Shown: positions 57,401 through 64,000 of the stretch, piece after piece
Layout of the letters: every line of letters starts with the position of its first letter
Numbering within the stretch: position 1 is the first letter of the stretch
DNA from: Crataegus laevigata
Lineage: Eukaryota > Streptophyta > Magnoliopsida > Rosales > Rosaceae
Assembly (NCBI GenBank): GCA_963580275.1
Contig: OY756942.1
Coordinates: forward strand, 14,218,501 to 14,282,500
Length of the DNA stretch: 64,000 nucleotides
Direction: 5' to 3'
The notes under the pieces: generated by a model
Databases searched by the model: none
Told to the model about the DNA's origin: nothing
Seen by the model: the letters and a program-made list of their open reading frames with translations, nothing else
Translations under genes and position numbers: made by a program

Positions 57401-60009
57401 TAGGGTCTCCCAACATCGAAACAATTGCAGTATCAATAGCATCTTGATTTTCGAGCCTTGATGCTCTTGCAGCCATAAGCATAACCTGGTCCTTGTCAAC
57501 GCCTTTGGCAAAAACCTGTCGTGACAGGAATAATATGAGAAGAATTAGTAAATAAAAGTTCTCTTAATATATTTTGATGAGAGGTGTTTTTGCATTAGCA
57601 AAACTATGCTGCCTTGATTTTCACTAATCACCTAAAAGATGTATTTTCTCGTTGACGCATCAAGTTCATAAATGTGTAAATTCTTTAGGTTGGTATATGT
57701 GTAACTTCTTTAGGTTGGTATATAACTCTGATCAAACCACTCCATACATTTTCCTGTAAACTGTACCAGTGACTGAATTTACGAAACCTTGTTCTTATGG
57801 TGAAGTGAATTACTATGTTTATATGCTACACTGCGCAGTTTTAAAGTGAGTTGAAGGGGCCACGTGTAATACCTCAATCATATTTTTGTCCACTGTAAGC
57901 TTGTTAAGTGTTAGTGTTCCTGTTTTATCACTGCATAGGACATCCATCCCTGCCATTTCTTCAATGGCAGTCATTCTCTTTGTTATGGCACCCTGCATAA
58001 ACATGGATTCTGATTATGTAATATTGGGTACATTTAAAATATGAATCAGGAAAAATAGCATTCAAATTCATGTTCGAAATCAATCTCAAGTAGAGTATGC
58101 GCAATAACGAACCTGCTGTGACAAACGATGTGAACCGATGGCCATTGTGACAGAAAGAACAGTTGGCATAGCAATAGGGATCCCACCAATTAGGAGGACG
58201 AGAAGGTTATCAATACCAGTACGGTATTCCCTCCTATGAATCCCGTATATTACTATGATTTCAATTGCCATCCCAACAGCAATGGAACAAATGCAAAAGT
58301 TTCCAATTGACGTTAAAACCTGCAACCATGAAACCATTGTTAAAATTTGTTGCCAGTGAGCACATGCAACATTAGTTATTTCTCCGAAGTGGACAATTCT
58401 TCCATGAGTGCTAGAAAGCTATACGTTCAGACAGACAATCGGCACAAAATGGCTAAAAAATGAACCTGCTGGAAATGGCCAACATGTGTTGTGTTCTCCA
58501 CAAGATGAGCTGCCTTTCCAAAGAAAGTGTGAACTCCTGTTGCAATGACAACGCCTTCAATCTCTCCCTGCTTGCATGTTGATCCCGAGTAAACTTCATC
58601 ACCAGGATTTTTGGTCACTGGAAGCGATTCTCCAGTAAGAGCAGACTACATGTGACCAAGAGAATACCAATTCAAGAAAGGTATGATTCAGAAAAACTGA
58701 TACATACTACATCGTGTTTTAGTGATTTACCTGATCAATCTTTAAAGGATCTCCTTCAAGAAGACGAGCATCAGCAGGAACAATATCACCAAGTTTGATG
58801 CTAATTATGTCTCCGGGAACCAATACAGCAGCATCTTCTTCCGCCCATTTTCCATTGCGCAAGACCTGGTAAACATTCAGAAGGCTAGTTCATTCTCCAA
58901 AATATATTCAACATTCAGCAATCCCAATCTATCTTACGCAATATTAGTCATTGACCAATACAAATAAAGGAAATGTAGCCAGGAGCTTCGACAAGAAATA
59001 AAAGAAGAAAGGGAAGGCCAGGCTGCAACGATAACTTATCGAAAATAAATCTGTGAACTTTGAAGAGAAAAACCTTTGCTTTTGGGGCCAAACGAGCCAT
59101 AAGAGCAGCTGCCGCATTGCCTGCATTGTTTTCTTCTATAAAACTGATGGTAGAATTGATAACGAGGAGGACAAGGATGCCGACAAAATCATGATAATCT
59201 GCTGGTTGCGACTGCATAAAATAAGGTTATGTCAACATCTGAAATATGTAGAATTCATTGCAATATAAAGAAGATCATCACAATGGTTTTTCTTTTAGCA
59301 GATTTAATTATATTAGAGAAACATTAATGTGAATTAAACATTTTGAGAATAAGCAAAAAATGTTAAAGCAAGGACAGTTTTCAACAAAACTGAAGTGTCA
59401 TAGATTTTCTTATTTAATTGTCGTCCATATGATTCGAATTCAGGGGAAAAATTAAAAGGAGTTGAGTCGTATTATGGGCTTACCCCTCCTTGTGTAAAAG
59501 CAACGGCTATGATAGCTGCAGCTTCCATGACCCAGGACAGAGGATTCCACATAAATCCCAAAAACTTCAAGATTTTACTTTCCTACAGATGAGCAGAAAA
59601 TCAAAACAATCAATCGAGGAGTGAAGGCGAGCAAGGATTACCAGGGTAAACATAAAGAAGAAATATAGAGAGGTACTCACAAGCTTCAAGTTCAGTTACT
59701 CACCTTTTTTTCTTCAAGCTTATTGTAACCAAATAAATCCAACCGCTCTTGGACTTCATCGGAGCTTAAACCATCTCTCGTGCATTTCAGATGGTCAAAA
59801 ACTTCGTTCAGCGGGACATTCTCCTGCATAAATCAATTCCATGTCTATCGGAGGCTATTCTGTGACTTGAAACTAGTATGAATGCTCATTTGAAGAGAAA
59901 TGATTTCAACATTATCTGCAGGGAGACCATGATAGTTCTACATTACACATACCAGATCAACAGCTTCCTTGATGATTGCGTCGAGGGCAACTGACTCCGC
60001 CACCACCAT
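54423..60009 (-). CDS. AHA7: Plasma-membrane H+-ATPase (P3A), AHA7-like, 966 aa
   Basis: Pumps protons out of the cell using ATP. 21 exons, all with GT/AG introns and consistent phase: 59953-60009, 59704-59823, 59484-59582, 59074-59211, 58731-58865, 58466-58645, 58113-58319, 57873-57992, 57396-57515, 57179-57301, 56980-57084, 56747-56891, 56470-56634, 56147-56385, 56014-56046, 55827-55908, 55540-55700, 55128-55340, 54870-55052, 54600-54778, 54423-54519. These give 966 codons plus stop. Key sites: N111, TGES 187-190, DKTGT 334-338 (phosphorylated D334), KGAPEQ 428-433, TGDGVND 591-597, R660 and proton-site D689. The M7-M8 loop with FNVRDFNKHHFN and the length point to subfamily V (AHA7). The C-terminus ends NYTL; the penultimate Thr is the 14-3-3 site, and most isoforms end YTV. 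No break was seen. Subfamily assignment is from memory. Confidence 0.93.
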
Positions 60010-60227
60010 TTTGGATTCCCTTTATATCCTCAACTCCTCCACCTAGGAAGGTGTTTACCGGAAGCCTGCACTAACATTACTTCAACTCAAAATTTGCCTT
60101 CTTTTTCCATTTTGCAAGGACATAAGCGTTAGGAAAATGTGCACAAGAAAGAACCATTTACAAATGCTTAATCAATATTAGAACTGGAGGAATACTAAAC
60201 AAATAATCAAGGGACGCTAAACCCTGG

Positions 60228-60235
60228 TTTATATA
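60228..60235 (-). promoter_or_regulatory. Candidate TATA box of the H+-ATPase gene
   Basis: The minus strand reads CTGTATATAAACC about 220 bp before the start codon. A second TATA run at 60464-60471 is also readable on this strand, so the true start site and any 5' untranslated intron are open. Confidence 0.4.
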
Positions 60236-60463
60236 CAGTTTATTGTCTGTTTAGCGTTTATGTTATAAACACCACCAAGTGTTTGTGTAAACCTAACATA
60301 AAGATTATGGCACCATTAACTAATTAAAGCAAATCCCAACTTCTGCAAAATAAAATTCCACCAAAATATTTGCCAACCTCTCAAAGAACCACTTGGAGTG
60401 TTTGGGTTGAGAGTGGAGTGGAGTGCCAAGAAAATGTACAGATCCCTTGGCAATATGTATGCC

Positions 60464-60474
60464 TATATATAAAC
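60464..60474 (+). promoter_or_regulatory. Candidate TATA box for a divergent plus-strand transcript
   Basis: TATATATAAAC on the plus strand, about 115 bp before the ATG at 60580. Confidence 0.35.
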
Positions 60475-60579
60475 ACACATCAGTAAGAGACGACTACAAA
60501 AACGCAACCAACCGACGTCGTTTTGAATACCAATAAAGAAGGAGAAGAGTAGGCGTGGAGGAGTTGTGGGTGAGTCCAT

Positions 60580-60633
60580 ATGCAGAGTGACATCTCTGCC
60601 GCTTCTGATGATCCGCCGGCCAGTGCCGTCCAG
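60580..60633 (+). other. Possible first exon of a truncated divergent gene
   Basis: An ATG opens 18 codons (MQSDISAASDDPPASAVQ) ending at a CAG/GTTTTC donor-like boundary, with GC-rich coding-like composition followed by T-rich intron-like sequence. No second exon is found before the Cassandra insertion at 60946. It is not matched to a family. Confidence 0.3.
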
Positions 60634-60945
60634 GTTTTCCTTTTATTTTTTATTAATTATTTAATTTGGTGTTTTCGAATGGCAGTTTACTTTGGCGCCA
60701 TTTCGTCGCAACGGTCTTTGGTCGCAACGATCGTCGGGTCCGTACGGGGCAATGTATTATAATTTTTTTAATCAAATGGCCGTACGCATTTTATTCAGCA
60801 TGCGGTCGGTTCGGCTGGGATGTAGTGATTTCAAACCTACGGATTTAGAGATCGTAAGGTTACAACTTACATTGTTTAATCAGATTCACGATTTGGTATT
60901 ACGGTTTAGTAATATTTCTCTTTACTTGTAAATGAGATATGTTAA

Positions 60946-61214
60946 TGTCACGTCTCGGCCCGGGCTTGACTCCACCAAAGCACGATATTGTTCGCTTTGG
61001 GCCCCGGACACACCCTCACGGTTTTGTTTCTGGGAACTCACATGAGAACTTCCCAGTGGATCATCCATCATGGGATTGCTCTCGCACAAACTCACTTAAC
61101 TTCAGAGTTCTCCATCATGGGATTACTGTCGCGCAAACTCACTTAACTTCGGAGTTCGTCATGTACATATAAGGCTTATAGGATCCTCATCCCTGGGCGA
61201 TGTGGGATCTTACA
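60946..61214 (-). repeat. Cassandra LTR with duplicated 5S-like segment
   Basis: 269 bp. On the minus strand it runs TGTAAGATCCCACATCGCCC ... GACGTGACA. A 47-bp segment with the 5S GAACTCCGAAGTTAAG box is tandemly duplicated (61065-61111 and 61112-61158). Confidence 0.8.
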
Positions 61215-61284
61215 ATCCACCCCCTTAGGGGCCCGACGTCATTGTCGACACACTTCCGGTCAGGGAGTGGCTCTGATACTAAAT
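61215..61284 (-). other. Cassandra internal domain (minus strand)
   Basis: The minus strand has TTTAGTATCAGAGCC (primer site) and CCTAAGGGGGTGGAT (purine tract), colinear with 27136-27205. Confidence 0.8.
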
Positions 61285-61655
61285 TGACACACCCTGACCT
61301 GGAATGTCCACCAGGACACCAAATCGAGCTGTGATGGCCGACACCTGGAAGGTGACGAAGCCATAAAGTGTGGTGATGAGGAAAATTTAAACCTAAAAGT
61401 GTCTAAATACTAGAGTGCGCTGGTGGCTACTTCTAAGGGTATGATCCTTACCCACACTACTGTACTTTACTTATGCTCTAACGACACATGTGAAGTGGGG
61501 GCATACCCGCTCACCAGCGCACTCTGGTATTTAGACACTTTTAGGTTTAAATTTTCCTCATCACCACACCTTATGGCTTCGTCACCTTCCAGGTGTCGGT
61601 TAACACAGCTTAATTCGTTGTCCTAGTGGACATTCCGGGTCCAAGTGTGTCATAG
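61285..61655. repeat. Inverted repeat of Gypsy-type LTR ends
   Basis: 61285-61415 reads forward (TGACACACCC ... GGTGACGAAGCCATAAAG ... CTAAAAGTGTCTAAATAC). 61510-61655 is its inverted copy ending TGTGTCA. The spacer also belongs to the family. The arms are about 130 bp, giving a strong hairpin. Confidence 0.75.
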
Positions 61656-62329
61656 CCATACATGTCACATTAGGTGACTCCGGCTAGATAGATACAGCCG
61701 TACAGGTGACTCTGGCAAGCTAGATGGGTATAGACGTATAGGTCACTCCGGCTAGATGGATACAGCTATACAAGTCACGTTAGGTGACACCGGCTGACAT
61801 ATCATTTTACATTGATTTATTCCACCTGGCTTATATGTTTACTTCAGAGATAATTGACATGGCATATACTTGGATTTCCACCGCTTTGAGCATGATTCTT
61901 ATATACGTATATACTACTATTTTCTGGAAAATTATACGAGTTCTACAGTGATGGGTTATAACATTTTGGAAGTAATGTGTTTTCAAAAGCTTTGTTTTTG
62001 CCCACTCACGTTTTCTGTTTTGGCGCCTCTCTAGGTTTTAGCTGCTGAAAGTTCGTATTGATGAGGATTCTTGCTGAATCTCAGTATATGTGGCTACCTC
62101 TGATGGTATGATTCTTACCCACACTATTGTACTTGACTTATGCTCTGACGACACGTGTGAAGTGGGTGCATACCCGCTCACCAGCGCACTCTGGTATTTA
62201 GGCACTTTTAGGTTTAAATTTATTCACATTTTCCACATCACCACACTTTATGGCCCCGTCACCTTCCAGGTGTCGGCCAGCACAGCTCGATTTGGTGTCC
62301 TAGCGGACATTTCGGGTCTGGGTGTATCA
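61656..62329 (-). repeat. Gypsy-type LTR fragment (minus)
   Basis: Complement of the family at 62904 onward: TGATACACCC at 62329, GGTGACGGGGCCATAAAG, CACGTGTCGTCAGAGC, AACGTGAGTGGGC near 62010, and minisatellite units (GGTGACTCCGGCTAGAT) at 61670-61800. Confidence 0.75.
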
Positions 62330-62330
62330 C

Positions 62331-62438
62331 TAACTCCGAAGTTAAGCGAGTTCCCAGAAGGCCTCGTCCTAATTGGAGGTGGGAATGTACATATAAAGCT
62401 TACAGGATTCTCACCCCTGGGCGATGTAGGATCTTACA
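62331..62438 (-). repeat. Cassandra 5' LTR fragment
   Basis: The minus strand starts TGTAAGATCC at 62438 and runs to the 5S-like AACTTCGGAGTTAG boundary (complement of CTAACTCCGAAGTTAAGCGAG at 62331), where family sequence stops abruptly. Confidence 0.75.
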
Positions 62439-62445
62439 GTTAAGT

Positions 62446-62545
62446 TTAATTCTCGCTAAAGGCAAATTTGAACCACATTATTGCTAGACCATTGTGAGAC
62501 TAAGCCCATCCCCTCTCTCTTAGTGTAGATAATATCGGTTATTCA
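62446..62545. repeat. Interspersed repeat, uninterrupted at the hAT target
   Basis: The complement contains GATATTATCTACACTAAG followed by CTTAGTCTCACAAT and TAGCAATAAT, matching 4495-4510 joined to 5428-5480. The 8 bp duplicated by the hAT at 4503/5420 occur once here (62525-62532). Confidence 0.7.
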
Positions 62546-62903
62546 AAAAAAAAATTTAAAATTATTTAAATTTATTGTTTTCTAGTTTTTTAGCAAATTT
62601 AGTGCGGTTCAGTAACTATTTTGTTAATGAAAATTGAAAACTTTTCAATTTTAAGTTAGTTTTCATAAATATGAAAACTGAAAGCCAAATCTTAAAAATG
62701 CTTAATTGGATTATCAGTCCATGTACTAATAGAGAAGTCGGAAGATAGACTTGTCCGAAATTAGGTTTAAACTCGTGTGTTTAGTTAACTTAGCACGTGA
62801 ACTATACATGTGAGGTCAAAATAAAACTCTTCGTTAATTGTTACCACTTGAGGCTTACGTGTGAGGTAATTTTATCTTTTTAACCTTACATGTGAGTCTC
62901 CCG
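62546..62903. other. Intergenic, no supportable gene
   Basis: AT-rich with no domain or repeat recognised. Confidence 0.4.
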
Positions 62904-63448
62904 TTTACACACCCCAACCAGGATTGTCCATTAAGACTCCGAATCGACATGTGCTGGCCGACACATGGAAGGTGACGAAGCCATAAAGTATAGTGAGGTG
63001 GAAAATGTGAATAAATTTAAATCTAAAAGTGCCTAAATACCAGAGTGCCCTAGTGGGCAAGCATGAACCCACTTCACACGTGTCGTCAGAGCATAAGTAA
63101 GTACAATAGAGTGGATAAGCATTATACCCTCAGAGATAGCCACCTAAGCTGAGATTTGCCAAAAATCCTCGTTGATACGAACTTTCAACAGCTAAAACCT
63201 GGAAAGGCGCCAAAACAAAAAACGTGAGTGGGCAAAAACAAAGCTTTTGAAAACACATTTCCCTTTTCAAATATAATAACCCCTTACTGTAAAACCCGTA
63301 TAATTCCCTAGAAAAATAACAATACATATGCATATAAAAATCATGTTGAAGAGCAGTAAGAACCAAGGTATGCCATGTCGACATATCTCAGTAACAACCA
63401 TATAAGCAAGATGAAATAAATCAATATAAAATGATATGTTAGCCAAAG

Positions 63449-63630
63449 TCACCTAACGTAACATGTACATCTGTATCCATCTAGCCGGAGTCACCTAACG
63501 TGACTTGTACGGCTATATCCATCTAGCTAGCTGAAGTCACCTGTATGACTATATCTATCTAGCCGGAGTCACCTAACGTGACCTGTACGGCTATATCCAT
63601 CCAGTCGGAGTCACCTGTACAACTAAATGC
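63449..63630. repeat. Minisatellite with GTCACCTAACGTGAC palindromes
   Basis: About five units of 32-46 bp, each built from GTCACCTAACGTGAC (or a shortened form), TGTACGGCTATATCCATC and TAGCCGGA. GTCAC/GTGAC arms let units fold. Reversed relatives lie at 61656-61800. Confidence 0.75.
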
Positions 63631-63787
63631 CTAACTCACCAATCTATCCATATGTACTAACCTGAACTTACCTGGGCCTCCATACCGTCGGATAAGGCAA
63701 TATAATCATGCTAATGCGATACTAGAATGTAGTGCATGTATGACATGACATTTAAATCACAATTTCATATAAAAACAGTTAATATAA

Positions 63788-63818
63788 GCACACACACACA
63801 TATATATATATATATAGA
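63788..63818. repeat. (CA)n(TA)n microsatellite
   Basis: An ACACACACACAC run followed by ATATATATATATATATA. Confidence 0.8.
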
Positions 63819-64000
63819 AAATCAAAAGCCCACTCATTGGAGTCTGCGCTACAACTCCTAGCACAAACATTGAGGCATCACGAACGATCGGCACGTAGAA
63901 CAATTATCAAATCACATCTCATAATTCTTGTCAATATAATACGTAACTTACATAGAACACATGTCTACGTAATTCGATCCGAAAGATCCATATGTCAGAT

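Larger units (their letters stand above)
60946..62438 (-). mobile_element. Chimeric Cassandra TRIM containing Gypsy-type LTR pieces
   Basis: GTTAA flanks both sides (60941-60945, 62439-62443), so this is one insertion unit. Minus-strand order: start of a Cassandra 5' LTR (62438 to about 62331), reversed and rearranged Gypsy-type LTR fragments (62329 to 61285), Cassandra internal domain with primer site and purine tract (61284 to 61215), complete Cassandra 3' LTR (61214 to 60946). The distal part of the 5' LTR is missing. Whether the foreign part entered before or after insertion is open. Confidence 0.75.
62904..64000 (+). mobile_element. Gypsy-type LTR, 5' part, running off the window
   Basis: Begins near TTTACACACCCC and shares with the solo LTR at 7258 and the fragments at 61285-62329 the strings GGTGACGAAGCCATAAAG, CCAAAACAAAAAACGTGAGTGGGC and AAAGCCCACTCATTGG. 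The 3' end is outside the window, so a solo or full-length state cannot be told. Confidence 0.7.

Noticed and set aside
63449..63630. CRISPR-like array
   Set aside because: Eukaryotic LTR context, variable unit length, no unique spacers of constant size; it is a minisatellite.

Overview
This is a transposon-dense stretch of a eudicot plant nuclear genome. The evidence is plant LTR retrotransposons primed by initiator-Met and Asp tRNA sites, Cassandra elements carrying 5S-rRNA-like LTRs, plant-type GT-AG introns and a plant plasma-membrane proton ATPase. A woody rosid such as a Rosaceae tree would fit, but the species cannot be fixed from the sequence alone. Only one gene looks intact: a 21-exon plasma-membrane H+-ATPase on the minus strand (54423-60009), closest to the AHA7 type.

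Layout. 1-3071: 5' half of a decayed minus-strand Copia element (Copia-1), beside a PPR pseudogene (3122-3838). 4511-5419: a 909-bp hAT-type element with 8-bp target duplications, inserted in a repeat whose uninterrupted relative lies at 62446-62545. 6745-7195: relic of an NLR leucine-rich repeat region. 7258-18516: a solo Gypsy-type LTR split by a young full-length Copia (Copia-2, 7619-17322). 19278-26545: a germin-like pseudogene split by Copia-3 (19555-26488), itself split by a solo LTR of the Copia-2 superfamily (21151-23041). 26771-28569: a Mutator-type MITE holding a complete Cassandra, a long-TIR element, and a second MITE of the first family. 30150-34500: decayed DUF1985 (Ulp1-type, transposon-associated) gene, split by another solo LTR (32545-34366).

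34820-53650 is a large nest. A decayed Copia (Copia-4) was split first by an Athila/Tat-like element (35705-41830, minus), whose 5' LTR holds a GATAT-rich TIR element with a 180-bp tandem array. It was split again by a very young 10.1-kb gag-only Gypsy element (43203-53348) that lacks protease, RT and integrase but carries a long antisense coiled-coil ORF. After the H+-ATPase, 60946-62438 is a second Cassandra insertion, chimeric with fragments of the Gypsy-type LTR family seen at 7258, and 62904-64000 is a further copy of that LTR with a minisatellite.

Target-site duplications could be read for most insertions, so relative order can be assigned: pseudogenes first, then Copia-3 and Copia-4, with Copia-2, the gag-only Gypsy and the plus-strand Cassandra the most recent by LTR identity. 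Counts of LTR differences were made by eye.
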